Below the pieces are notes generated by a model. That model was not told the DNA's origin, searched no databases, and saw only the letters and a list, made by a program, of their open reading frames with translations. The translations under genes and the position numbers were made by a program. Positions 10,132 to 21,099 of a stretch of DNA of 64,000 nucleotides are shown here, in pieces (the first letter of the stretch is position 1; the number at the start of each line of letters is the position of its first letter). The DNA comes from Mercurialis annua (lineage: Eukaryota; Streptophyta; Magnoliopsida; Malpighiales; Euphorbiaceae), in contig NC_065577.1 of assembly GCF_937616625.2 (NCBI RefSeq), positions 10,519,001 to 10,583,000 of the forward strand, in the 5' to 3' direction.

Positions 10132-13100
10132 TTATGGAAACATTCCCTCCAGATATTCATCAAAGTTATCATCATCGTCGTCATCGTCCGTTTTAGGATT
10201 GTCTCCTGATATTGAAACCTTTTTACCTGTTGATAATAAAAACCCATAAAAGCATAAGCACGCTACATAGTGTTCCAGTGGGAGAGATGACAACATTGCC
10301 TTGGGATGAAGTTAATTATTGAATTTTGCCCATACCCAAACAAGTTTCCTCATCTCATGCTAAAGAATTAACAGTCATCTCATTTCTCTCCTTTTTAAAT
10401 TAAATATAACCAAAATTGAGAACTAGACAAAGGTGTAGTACATCTTTAGATGTTTAGCTGAAAATAGCTAGACCCAAATCGAGTGAAACATTTATGTCAT
10501 CCAATTCAAGTTTCCGATAAGAGTGCAAACAAATGCATGCAAGAAAAACAATAAAAAAGTGAGGAACATAAACCATAACGTGATATTCAAATATGTCATC
10601 ATGCTACCAAATAATCGAATCACTAAGATTAAAAAGAAAGAAAGAAGTGAATGATGATAATGTATAAAAACCTTTTTTCCTCTTTGCTTTGCTCCGTTCA
10701 TCATCTGAATCATCATCATCCGTGCTCGATGGTTCCCTGAGACAGACCATTGATTAACATCTATATAACCGTAGTTTGAGGCACAATAAAGCCATTATCG
10801 TTTTTTCATTGGTAAAACAGAATTAGCTCATACCTCTTTCTTTTAGACTCTTCCTTTTCCCTTTTCTCTAATTCTTGCTTTTCTTTCCTGTTTCTGTAGT
10901 TCAGCTTTTCAGTACATCTGTTCAGAATAACAGAACATATAGGAATATCAACTTAAAAGCAAATTAAATGCCAACCTAAAGTAAATTCAGTATTCACAAA
11001 ACAGAAACAAAGATGTCCTTTTGCATCCAATTCCGGCATTCTCCTTATGGTCCCTTTTTATTGGTTAAGAATTAAGATTGTAAATTCCTAAGAATTTGAA
11101 GTATACTTGTAAACTTAATGATATTTATTTTCTAAGATTTTAATCACCTCTATTAGACTTCGAAATTCTACTGGTCTTTTAACACTAAAATCTTGAATTT
11201 TGTAACAAATTCTTTGTTTATAAATCACCCAAGGAACCTAATGAATGATTTCTTATGGAATTAAATTCTATTCTTGAATCATTTAAAGAGCAATAAAACT
11301 ATATGGTGAGTTTTAACTTTTAAGACTTTCGACTCCATTCTTAATTTCCAAGCAAAAGAACAGACCTTCCAGAAATTCTAAAATTAACCATCACCAAGAA
11401 TTATGTATGTATGTCAGTGGAACACACCTCCTTACTGTTCTGTTTCCCCAAACATTAGATACCTTGCTATCCCAGCTAAAGATCATGGATGACATATAAA
11501 GCAGAAAAGGTCTTTCTAGATTTAAGAAGGCATATACTATATGGAAGACATCCTAACGGGAGACGTCATTTGTAAATGAAATAAAATTAGCCTGCACAAT
11601 ACACAAATAAATGCATCACTTGAAGAAGTCTTTTTATATATTCAAAAGATAGATTCAGAGGACCTTTCTGCCCTCGTTTAGTCAAAACAATATAGGATAC
11701 CGGACATCAATTTAGGTGGAAAACAACATTAAGAGCAAATTATAAGAGATTAGATTCATAATTACCAACTAACCTTTCACAAGTTACTAACTTCACAAGG
11801 GCTTGCTTGCTTTCACCAGCTTCAATATAAGAAAAGTTCACCTGCATTGCATCAACTAGAAAGTCTAATTATTAACTTTAATAATTGGTAAAATCAAGTC
11901 ATGCGGCACTGCAGCTACCTAGTGGCATGCCCAAGCACAACTACCAAACCGACATGCTCAAGAATAAATAAATCAGTCAAAGACATTCCCATCCAAGAAC
12001 AAGCTCACAACATAAATCATAAATGACAACAAAACTACAACTACTCATGATTCAAATCTAGTAAAAATACATACCTCATAGCTTGCCAAGCCATCTTTGT
12101 CATCACAATGTTTGTTACCACATATGAACTGCCCTGACCAAAAGGAGTCATAAGTAAATATGTAAATTCGAAAGATATAGGACAAAATAGATTTTGCACC
12201 AGCAAGAATATGCAGAAAAGCAGCCAGAAGACAAGTAGTTAATGAGGTTACATTTTCATTCCCAGGAGGGGCTTTCATGTTTATAATTTATTTTAAAAAA
12301 AAACTCACATGTTTAGAAGAGAACCCAGTACACACTAATTACATATCGAGAATTTTAGAGCCCAAAAGTTCTTAAGTGCTGTTTGTAAATCACATTAACA
12401 CTCAATTAAAATGCACACACAGGACCGACATGCTGCTTTTATATTTGACCCATAAACTTCACTTTTTCTATTTTGAAGAATAATGAACTTTGATTTTCTT
12501 ATAAAAAAAGAGTCAAAATAAGAGCTAGATGGAAAAACGATTTGATTTTTTTTATTTTGAAGAATAATGAACTATGATTTCTTTATAAAAAAGAGTCAAA
12601 ATAAGAACTAGATGGAATAAAGATTTGATAATGAAATACAACAATATATGAAATTCAGAAACAAAAATAACACCCAGTAGCATCCAGTGTAACTGTCAAT
12701 TTATGCCAATGTATCTGCCGATTTATGTTGCATTATAAACGCATCCAGAGCCTTATCACAATTGTAGACAAGATTCCTGCTACGTTGTTACCAGTTTACA
12801 GACACTGCATATTCCGGAAACTACCATTTTACTTTTGAGTACTATCAATCAAAAGAATTCACCACCTAGAAAAGCTTATTACTGTTAAACAATAGATGAT
12901 AAAACACCCAAACCAGCTGTTTATCTGTTGGGCATGCATATCAAAGCATATCAGAGAAACAAAGACCGAACATTCATCCAATTGTAACTGAAAAAATCAA
13001 TTAAGAGAGTTGCATTACCCTTCCCAGATATGACTTCCTTCTCTGTCCTCCATCTCAGACCAATCTAAAGACAAATTTGAGAACATGAGAAGAAGTTATT

Positions 13101-15579
13101 GCAAACATAATGGAGCTGAATTAAAATTCTTTAAACAGAACTGTTAACTTATCAGGAAGACTTAGTTAAGCAGAGTTGACTAACACAAATAGTTATTGAT
13201 ATCTCAAGTAGAACATGTTGAAAGAGTGTTAAAGTAAAGAGTAAGGCCCCATTTGTTTCCGGAAAATAACTTGTTTCTGGAAGAAAATATTTGCTTAGAA
13301 ATGCAACTTATTTTCTGTTGTTTGGTAACAATACGGAAAATCACCTAGAACATATTTTTTGAGAGTTTGGTGTTGCCTAAACTTTTCTGATGATCAGCGA
13401 CCGATTATTGGTGACTGGCAATGCTAGTGGTGGTGACCTAATGTCATCCCTTTTAGTTGAAATGTTAATAGTAAAAGTTTGTACTTTTTTTTGCATAAAT
13501 ATTGATAAGTCTGGAAACTGACTTCCCTTTTCCGAAAAGATGGCTAGGAAAAACATCTAATGAACAATTCTCTTGGACACAACAAATGCTGGATAATCAG
13601 AATATGTTTTCCTGGGAAATATTTTTTGGAAACAAAAAGAGCCTAAATGAGGTTCAAAAAGTCCTTTATTCTATCAGTGTTCAAGCAAACCTTACCTTTC
13701 ATCCTAGTCAAATAGGCAATATCTCTAATAATGTGTTCTAGATGACTGATGTCATAATACGACGCAATATATAAAAATCTACACATGCCCAAACATTATT
13801 CTGAATTTTGATAGTAACATAGATGTCAGTGCCACTTTTATTAATCACACATAGTTCAGCTATCAAGTTTTCCAGATCAGGAAAAGACAGGGAAAGGAGA
13901 AACAAGAGAGAACATCAAACCGCAGTTTACATCTAAACAGGAAAATGATGCCCCAGTGATGCGTTGCACAAAGATTAGCTTTAACATATTCATAGCAGTT
14001 GATAAGAAAGGTTACTTTGACAAGCTATGATTACGGGAATAGCTACTTCAAGAAACGAATTTTAAAGCAATTTACATTCGATAACTTTATGGAATGGAAA
14101 ACCACATACTTTGCCAGTCTTGTACTTTGACATGTCAGCTATACAATATCTACAGAGAGTTTAAGGAAATGAACAAGTTTTTTTAGACTATATCCTAGTA
14201 AATTTTAGTATGTGATTTAGAAAGAGAAAGCAGTGAAGTTAAAAAGGTTCATAGATTATGAAAGAAGATATCATATCAAAGGATACTCTTTAAAAAGCTT
14301 ATCATAGTATCGCTTCACTAGCCTTTGCTCCCACGATGTATCCATGTCATCTTCCTCAGTACGTACAAACCTTAAACCATTAAAGAGGTAATACATATGA
14401 TGCCAAAATTTTGAATTACAAGGACAAAATTAGACAAATGCATAAAAGGAATTTCCATCATTCCAAATTTCCCGTAAAAACTTGCTTTCCTATATTAAAA
14501 GCTTGCAACTATTAATTTAATAGCCCATACAGTACCTTCCATAGTCTTCCACTAACATAACAATCAGAAAATCTAAAAATGCAAAGCTAAAATCAATTGA
14601 ATTCTATTCCGTCAAATATTGAGTTCAGAAAAATTACATTTGCAACTTGATGAAAAAAAGAAGTCACTTTAAAAAGAAGTAAAATCACACCAAAATGTCA
14701 AGAATTCAATTGAATACAATTGAACTCTTGTAAATAATTGATTTCAGAAAAATGAAAGAGCAAAGTTTTAAAATCAATTAATATACCTGTATCCCTCTCT
14801 TAGAGTATCTTTATCTGTCTTAATTGGCAACTTCAAATTCGTAGTAGATTTTTCTTTCCCATAGATACTAACTACACAATCAAAATTATACCTCCAAAAA
14901 TTATTCATCCAATCCAACAAATTTAAACCAATTTAAAGAAATTAAACTACACCATAAACAAATCATACAAACTTATATATAAGGATGACTGTAGACTCAT
15001 TCTATTTCCTAGAAGAAGAGATTGTTCATCATCCTCATTTTTTTTAGGACATAAAAAAAAGGAACCCACAAATAAAAAACTTGTTATTTGCTTAATTTCC
15101 TTTACGTCCATATTCAATTTTTTACCGTAACAAGGATTCGCTCTTCCGAGCCGAAGCTCAAAATCACTGTCAAACCCCGGAATATGGACCGCCCACAAGT
15201 TCACATACATGGAAAATCCGGGCTATAGTGGCAACAGCCCAAACCTAAACACGCCATTACTTTATTGGAAAGTGCGTAGCCAAGGTTTGAACCCGACCAT
15301 GGCGCCCAAGGCGTCCATATTCAATTTTCAAAAACAATTAAGAAAAACAATAATTTAGCTAAAGGGTACCGTAATCATTCAAGAATTTCTTGTGGCGATC
15401 ATAAGCGTTAAGGCCTCGAATGTAAGACTGGTATTGCCTGTGAAATAACAGATAACATTTATTAAGCACTGTTAATTCATTAGATTAAAGAGAAAAACAT
15501 AAATAAAATGATAAATAAGTTACTGTTTTCGCTCTTCTTTGTCGTAGATTGTAGTTTTTAATGACCTAAAAGAAGCCAT
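10132..15579 (-). CDS. FRA10AC1-family nuclear protein, complete, 11 exons
   Basis: Exons on the minus strand: 15579-15524, 15437-15370, 14871-14787, 14370-14287, 14149-14110, 13064-13019, 12133-12075, 11841-11774, 10917-10834, 10736-10672 and 10226-10132. They total 750 bp (249 residues plus stop); all joins keep frame. The protein begins MASFRSLKTTIYDKEERKQ and contains AYDRHKKFLNDY, WEQRLVKRYYDKLFKEYC and IGLRWRTEKEVISGKGQF, the conserved core of the FRA10AC1 family. Four cysteines (C131, C136, C167, C170) could bind a metal. The C-terminus is highly charged, with Lys/Arg/Glu-rich residues 167-196 and an Asp run near residue 230, ending EYLEGMFP. Human FRA10AC1 is a nuclear protein linked to the spliceosome; the plant role is inferred. 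The start is the first ATG, 56 bp before a consensus donor. One intron is U12-type. Confidence 0.93.
12469..12636. repeat. 84-bp tandem duplication in intron 6
   Basis: Two adjacent copies start TATTTTGAAGAATAATGAAC, at 12469 and 12553, with a few differences between copies. Both lie in the intron at 12134-13018 of the FRA10AC1-like gene. Confidence 0.8.
13245..13643. mobile_element. Tourist-like (PIF/Harbinger) MITE in intron 5
   Basis: The ends GGCCCCATTTGTTTCC and the inverted GGCTCTTTTTGTTTCC match. The flanking trinucleotide TAA is duplicated at 13242-13244 and 13644-13646, typical of PIF/Harbinger MITEs. The 399-bp element lies in intron 5 (13065-14109) of the FRA10AC1-like gene and encodes nothing credible. 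Confidence 0.7.
14150..14286 (-). other. U12-type (minor spliceosome) intron of the FRA10AC1-like gene
   Basis: The 5' splice site reads GTATCCTTT, a perfect match to the U12 GT-AG consensus. A branch-point-like TTTCCTTAAAC lies about 10 bases before the terminal AG. Using this intron (137 bp) joins the exons in frame across the conserved FKEYCIAD segment; no U2-type donor nearby does so. Confidence 0.88.
15122..15311 (-). mobile_element. SINE-like retroposon in intron 2 of the FRA10AC1-like gene
   Basis: A 17-bp perfect duplication CGTCCATATTCAATTTT occurs at 15105-15121 and 15312-15328. Read on the minus strand the insert starts near CTTGGGCGCCATGG and soon shows a box-B-like GGTTCAAACC (15279-15288). 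No clear box A remains, so the 5' part is truncated or diverged. The long target duplication argues for target-primed retroposition. Confidence 0.7.
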
Positions 15580-16619
15580 TTTTTTTGTGTAACCCTAAAT
15601 TGGCAGAAGTGAAATAGCTAGAAAATGGAGTTTCTCTCTTCAATTTTAAAGGAAGGAGATGCCCGGGGTAATTGATGTTATAAGTCACTAGAGTTTTTGA
15701 GTTATTTCATTTTGATCATCAAACTTTTATTTATTTTATTTTAATGACTAAATTCTTAAATAACCGCTAACAATATCTTTTATACTAACACAAATGAAAT
15801 ATTTATAGTAAGCCCTAATATTAATCGTTATACATTAATATTAACGTTAATCTTAAACTTTAATATTAATTCTTAACATGAACGCTAATATTATCACATA
15901 TCATAAACGCTATCAACATTAAGACGAAATTAACTATTTTTTTAAATCAATCGAGAGCAGTTTACAAGGTAGTTCGACTTGGTTACATTTTATTAAAAAA
16001 TGATGGCAAAAAATACATTATCCTACACTTAAAGGTGAAATAGGATGTAAATGAGTTGGGCTGAACCAAATAGTACTAAGTTCGAGCTTGAGATGGATAG
16101 TGTCATCCAAGATCGAACTCAAACTCGAAGAAATGCAAATTTTAAATTGGAATTCAAGTTTATAGAATCACAGCTACTCACACTCGACTCGAGTATGCTC
16201 GAATCTAGTTAAAAATCATTTATTTGAAATATTAGTTTTAACTTAATAACTCAAAAAGCTAAATGTTGCCATATATAGTATTGAAGGGATCTTGCCGGTA
16301 TTATATATATTAAGAGGTATATTTATGGTAAATGATATTGATAAATTCTCATGGTCAGAGTTCAAAAATATTTACATTTTCATGGTTATTGTCGTCTTAC
16401 TTAGGCCCTATACTCATTAAAAATGGTAGAAAAAAGACCTAACTATTAATTCTATTGAACACTTCGTTTCTAGAAAATAAAAAGTACAAAAAAATCCCTT
16501 ATGGTCAAAGATCATAACATTTAACCTAATAATTTAAAACGAGTGCAACTTTCTTTTTAATTATTTTGGTTATTATAAAATTATTCTAAATCAATGACTA
16601 TTATCTTTAATTAATTTTA
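15580..16619. other. 5' flank of the FRA10AC1-like gene and AT-rich intergenic DNA
   Basis: The first 80 bases should hold the 5' UTR of the minus-strand gene. Beyond that the sequence is AT-rich, with a cluster of CTAATATTAACG-like words at 15760-15920. I see no gene or clear element ends. Confidence 0.4.
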
Positions 16620-16635
16620 TAATTAATTTTTTTTA

Positions 16636-17002
16636 TTGTTATGCATGGAAAATACTGATGAATTCACGTTGTCTAGGAGTGGTAAACAATCATGGTTTGA
16701 TTTCCACAGAAAGTTCTTACCTCCGAGTCACCATTTTCGCCGGAATATTACTGATTTTCGAAAAGACAAAAAAGAGAAGAAAAGATTTGGAGGTGTGAGA
16801 ACCGGAGATGAACTATTAGCATATGTGGGCGGTCTAGGGTTTATGAGGGCATATGGGACTGATGATAAGACTACTAATGACCGACAACATGGGTGTAATA
16901 GAAAAGGTATATTTTGGGATTTGCCATATTGGAGGCTAAATAAGATTCGACATAATCTCGATATCATGCATGTTGAGAAAAATGTATTGGACAACATTTT
17001 TT
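16636..17002 (+). pseudogene. CACTA TNP2 transposase fragment (N-terminal part)
   Basis: The frame reads FLPPSHHFRRNITDFRK and then IFWDLPYWRLNKIRHNLD followed by IMHVEKNVLDNIF. These match the conserved TNP2 (transposase family 21) block in which LPYW and HNLDVMHIEKN are diagnostic. The frame ends where an insertion starts at about 17003. The same protein resumes near 17919. It lacks the rest of the catalytic core and is not functional. Confidence 0.85.
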
Positions 17003-17918
17003 AAAGATCCTATGGGGTATGACAAACCAGATTTGAGTAGTGAATCGAAAGATTCAAATTCTTTAAAGCGAAAATAAGATTTTAAAAGAGGTTAGGAGTT
17101 TAGAGGATTGACACAAGAGATTTAGAGTGGTTCGGATCACAAATAGATCCTACTCCACTATAGAATCTATTAATAGAGATTCACAAGGAGTTTTCTAAGC
17201 TAACTCCAAGCTTAGTGCTTTTAAGCTAAACACCAACTAATTGATTTTTCAAGGCTAATCAAGAACCTACAAGGGTGAGTTTTCTCAAAGCTAAACTCTA
17301 ACATACAATGATTAGGAGTTTACAAGCTTACTCCAAAACTACAACTAAACAAGTGATTTGAAAATGTGTTTCAAGGTGTGTAAATCATTAATCTTGAAAC
17401 ATTGCAAATGGGTTTATATTTATACACAAAGCAATCTACACAAAAGCATAAAGAAACAAAAATGCTATTGCAGAAAACAGCTCGATCGCGCCCGTGATGC
17501 ATATATCGCGCTCGTGATATATGCTTGAAGACAAATTATTCAAACGGCTAGTGCCACATGTCATCACTCCATTGGGGGTTCATGAATATATCCGTTGAAT
17601 CTTCAACGATCTGATTTGTCGCGTCCGTGATGTGTTCATCGCACCCGTGGTTCTTTCAACGGTCGAGTAAGGTTTTACATGTATGAATGTCGCGCCCGTG
17701 ATATAATATGTCACGCCCGTGATGCATGAATCACGCCCATGATGAAAGAAGCATCTCGCCCGTGATATACTTCTAGACAGCTTGAGATTGAAAAACTCAA
17801 TTCTTGCTAGAAGGCTCCGAATCGACTTCTGATTGTTCCTATGAGTTCCTATACACTAATAAACAAAACTAGACCACTCATAGTTGATTGTCAATAAAGG
17901 AGTTTGAAATGACAAGGG
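17003..17918. mobile_element. Insertion of unknown type inside TNP2, with TCGCGCCCGTGAT repeats
   Basis: The TNP2 frame breaks after GACAACATTTT (16990-17000) and resumes after CAACAGTTTT (17920-17929), which could be an imperfect target duplication. The insert contains AGTGGTTCGGATC-like sequence common in plant LTRs, but I found no TG...CA ends. Between 17484 and 17770 a 13-base motif related to TCGCGCCCGTGAT occurs eight times. Confidence 0.45.
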
Positions 17919-18590
17919 TCCAACAGTTTTCAATACTGTGCTTAATGTACCTAGAAAGGCCATGCAAAATCTCGGGAAGAATTGAATGTTTTTTATGATC
18001 GTATGGGCCTAGTAAAAGATTAGGCCACCGGTAAATATCCAAAGTCGTTGTATGCTTTGAATAGGGATACAAAAAAGATTATGCTCAAATGGGCTCAAAA
18101 ATTAAAGTTTCCAGATGGGTAAGTGTGAAACTTGTCCAAATGTGTTGATTTAAACAGTCGGAAAATGATTGGCATGAAAAATTATGATGGTCATGTTTTT
18201 ATGCAACAACTTCTGTCAATTGCTCTTCGGAAGCTTCTTCCAAAAGAAGTGTGAGAGCCTATAACAGAATTGAGTATCTTCTTCAAAGAGCTAACTTCCA
18301 CGTCACTGAAGAGCGTATGGAGCTTGCATTCCCGAAGATACTGCGCAAGTTGAAACATATTTTTCCGTATAATTTTTCGATTCGATGGAGCATCTCCTTG
18401 TACACCTTCCGTACGAAGCTATGATGGCAGGCCCTGTTCATTATCGTTGGATGAATACATTTAAAAGGTAATATATATATACACACACACACAAACACAC
18501 ACACACACACACATAATCTTCTTCTATCGATTGGTAATTACATAAAGTGCTTAATAATATTATTTTGTGATTGAACAGATATTTGAAAAA
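17919..18590 (+). pseudogene. CACTA TNP2 transposase fragment (continuation)
   Basis: After the insertion the plus strand reads FNTVLNVPRK, then LKFPDGYVSN, YDGHVFMQQLLSIALRKLLP and IFFKELTSTSLK, in order and similar to the middle of TNP2 proteins. Several frame changes are needed, for example near 18250 and 18370, and the last part resembles YRWMNTFKR followed by RYLKKLKNKV after a short AC-repeat region. It is a pseudogene. Confidence 0.75.
18481..18513. repeat. (AC)n microsatellite
   Basis: An AC dinucleotide run, interrupted once, lies in an intron-like gap of the TNP2 remnant. Confidence 0.9.
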
Positions 18591-18675
18591 ACTCAAAAAT
18601 AAGGTAACTGATAATATTTATTTTATATTTTTGTAGAGTTATATTAAACTATAAATTTTCCACTTTTTATTTCAG

Positions 18676-19040
18676 GACCGTTTCCAAGTGGAGCTTGCCG
18701 CTGTGACCCAGTCTCAAGCGGCCGGAGAAGGTAGTTCGTCGACTCCGGAGCCAATCGACAAGAACGAGTTGTTTCTGTCTCTCGACGGAGGTCAAAAAGC
18801 AAAGGATCTACAACAACAATTTAGCTTTTGCATCCTACATCGGCCAGACAAGCCGGCTGCGTCGCAGTTCATCACAAACACAGTAGCAGATGTGGGTCGT
18901 CAGGGATGAGATCGAGGAGTGCATTGCTGGAGAGGTTGACGACCGAGTCAAGCAACATATGCGTGTTATGAAAGCTTCCGTGGACGACTGGATCGATGAT
19001 TGGGTTCGTGTTGAAATGGCAAAGTTGATGACTACACTCT
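18676..19040 (+). pseudogene. CACTA second-protein (Ptta/TNPA-like) C-terminal remnant
   Basis: The frame from 18676 reads VELAAVTQSQAAGEGSS and DKNELFLSLDGGQK, typical of the C-terminal part of plant Ptta/En/Spm (transposase family 24) proteins. A shift near 18900 leads to a coiled, charged segment ending at 19040. It matches in order the remnant at 48270-48698. Confidence 0.7.
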
Positions 19041-19718
19041 AACCAGAGCTTCGCCCACAGTTCCCCCACCCCCACCGGATGATGAAGACACTACACGTTT
19101 ACATTGTCTTATGTGACAGTTTTTAACACTTGGCTATATTTATGTTATTTATTTCTTAGAATAAATTTTGTAAACTTTCGACTAATTTTATATATAATAT
19201 GGATTTGATTATGTTTATATATTGTCTCTCATGTGTATGAATAGTGTATGTAATAGCTTTATTCAACAACAAAAACAAAGGTCAGAAAACGGAAAAATTC
19301 TGTTGGTAATTCAGTGTAATTGCCGACGAAATTTTCCTTTTTAGCGATGGAATTTCCGTCGCTAAAGTCACATTAAACAGCGACATATTTGACTGTTAGT
19401 GACGAGAATTTTCGTTGGAGAGGTGAATCATTGCTGACGGTAATTAGCAATTGAAAATTTTGTCGCTAAAATTAGCGACATAACTTTCCGTCGCTAAATG
19501 GTCGGGCATTAGTCGGTGAATCTGACCAATTTACCGACGTAATTTTCTGTCGGCAATTTAGCGACATAGGATATTTTTATGTCGCTAAATCATTAGCGAC
19601 CATAAAATTACCGTTGTAATTAATCTGTCGGTAATCCTCACTAATGCAAATTAACGACGGATTGTAGGTGATTAACGATGGAAATTTCCGTCGCTAAACA
19701 CCTGTGTTTCGAGTAGTG

Positions 19719-20531
19719 GTTTTGAATTGTTTTAGTATAGTTTTTGATATTTTTTTAATGAAATTGTCATTTTCTTCATTAATGATGTTTTGAACTGATT
19801 TTTAAATGTTTTAAATAAATTTTAAAAACCGTTTGAAATTATTTAAAACTGTTATTTTTCGAAACCATTTGAAACTGTTTGAAATTGTTATTTTTGAAAT
19901 TGTTTGAAACTATTTTTAGAAACTTTTTTAAATTGCTTGAAACCATTATAAACTGTTTGAAACTATTTTAAACCATTTTAAACTGTTTGAAGCTGTTGCT
20001 CCCTCCGTTCGCAATTGATAGGCTGATTTGAGTTTATATTAAGAAATTTAGTTAGTTAGGTTAAAGTTTCACTAGCTACCTAGAATACCCTTATTTAGTG
20101 GGCAATTTATGTTCAATGCGTTTTTACTATACCGATACAATCAATTATCAAAATAAGCGTGTACAATTAAGTGTAGAAGATTTAATTATTGGAACATGCT
20201 TTACGTTTCTCTCAAGCATTTTTGCCTAGTAGAGAGGTTATACTTGTAACATCCATTTAATACTGCATGTATGTACTAGTATGTAAGTTTAATCTCAGCA
20301 TAAAAAAAGTCTTGAAATTATCAACCATTATCAAATATATTATCAAAACTACAACTAAAATTAGTTTTGTTGACTTTCAGATTTGACCAAGGATATTTTA
20401 GATAATTACATAATCTACTAACTACTAAAAAATGAAATCAGCACATAATTTGGAACAATCATAAATAGAAATCAGCCTATTAATTGCAGACAGAAGGAGT
20501 ATTTTTTTAGAAATGTTTGAAACTGTTTTTA
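19719..20531. repeat. Degenerate GTTTGAAACTG array, left part, with a mariner-like MITE
   Basis: Words such as GTTTGAAACTGTT and TTTTAAACC recur from 19733 to 19995 and again at 20510-20530. The same array continues at 28140-28445, so it was probably split by the intervening insertions. Confidence 0.6.
20001..20503. mobile_element. Stowaway/mariner-like MITE
   Basis: The left end CTCCCTCCGTTCGCAATTGA and the right end TTGCAGACAGAAGGAG are imperfect inverted copies, including GATAGGCTG against CAGCCTATT. The CTCCCTCCGT end is typical of Stowaway MITEs. A TA duplication is not convincing. Confidence 0.55.
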
Positions 20532-20760
20532 CACTACTAGAATTATGTTATTTAGCGACGAATTTTTCCGTCGCTAAATGGCCAAAGTCCGTCGATTAGT
20601 AATTTGTCGCAATTTTTCGTAGTGACGGAGAAAAAATTTAGCGATGAAATTTTCAAAAATTAGTGACAGATTGTAGTGACTGATTTGGACACGGATTTGA
20701 GTCCGTTACTAATTTAAAAAAATTAAAAAAAATATTTTTTTAAATTAATCGTAAAATAAA

Positions 20761-21067
20761 GGGTTAATGTCATAACAATTCACTAACTTTACACGTTTTC
20801 TCATTTTAATCACGGAATTTAAATTTTCTCGTTTTCATGCACGAACTGCCATTTTTCTCAAATTCATGCACGGTGCTGAGGTGTCACAACTCCATTGGTG
20901 TAATTTGCTGAGGTGGAGGTCATTTGACACCAACGAATGAGTGCCACCTTAGCAGCATGCATGAATTTGAGAAAAAGTGATAGTTCGTGCATGAAAATAA
21001 GAAAATTTAAACTACGTGATTAAAATGAGAAAATGCGTAAAGCTCGTGATTTTTTTTGACATTAACC
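20761..21067. mobile_element. MULE-like MITE, 307 bp
   Basis: Long inverted arms start GGTTAATGTCA on both sides, with a 10-bp duplication GTAAAATAAA at 20751-20760 and 21068-21077. The arms share TCTCATTTTAATCACG and TGCATGAATTTGAG. A related copy is at 44575-44883. Confidence 0.85.
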
Positions 21068-21099
21068 GTAAAATAAACGAACCAAGCCGTTCACCGCAT

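Larger units (their letters stand above)
16620..19718 (+). mobile_element. Decayed CACTA (En/Spm) transposon, left end missing
   Basis: It holds TNP2-type transposase fragments (16636-17002 and 17919-18590), a TNPA/Ptta-like segment (18676-19040), and a 3' subterminal region (19280-19718) full of TTTAGCGACGG words in both orientations. It ends CGAGTAGTG at 19718, the inverse of a CACTACTCG terminal repeat. No left CACTA end was found in the window. The coding part is internally deleted and interrupted at 17003-17918. Confidence 0.8.

Noticed and set aside
17484..17770. CRISPR-like array from the repeated TCGCGCCCGTGAT motif
   Set aside because: Spacing is irregular, the motif is short and variable, and the host is a plant nuclear genome.
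18283..18510. Minus-strand frame with a Cys/Val run
   Set aside because: It reads the complement of the AC repeat and of the TNP2 remnant.
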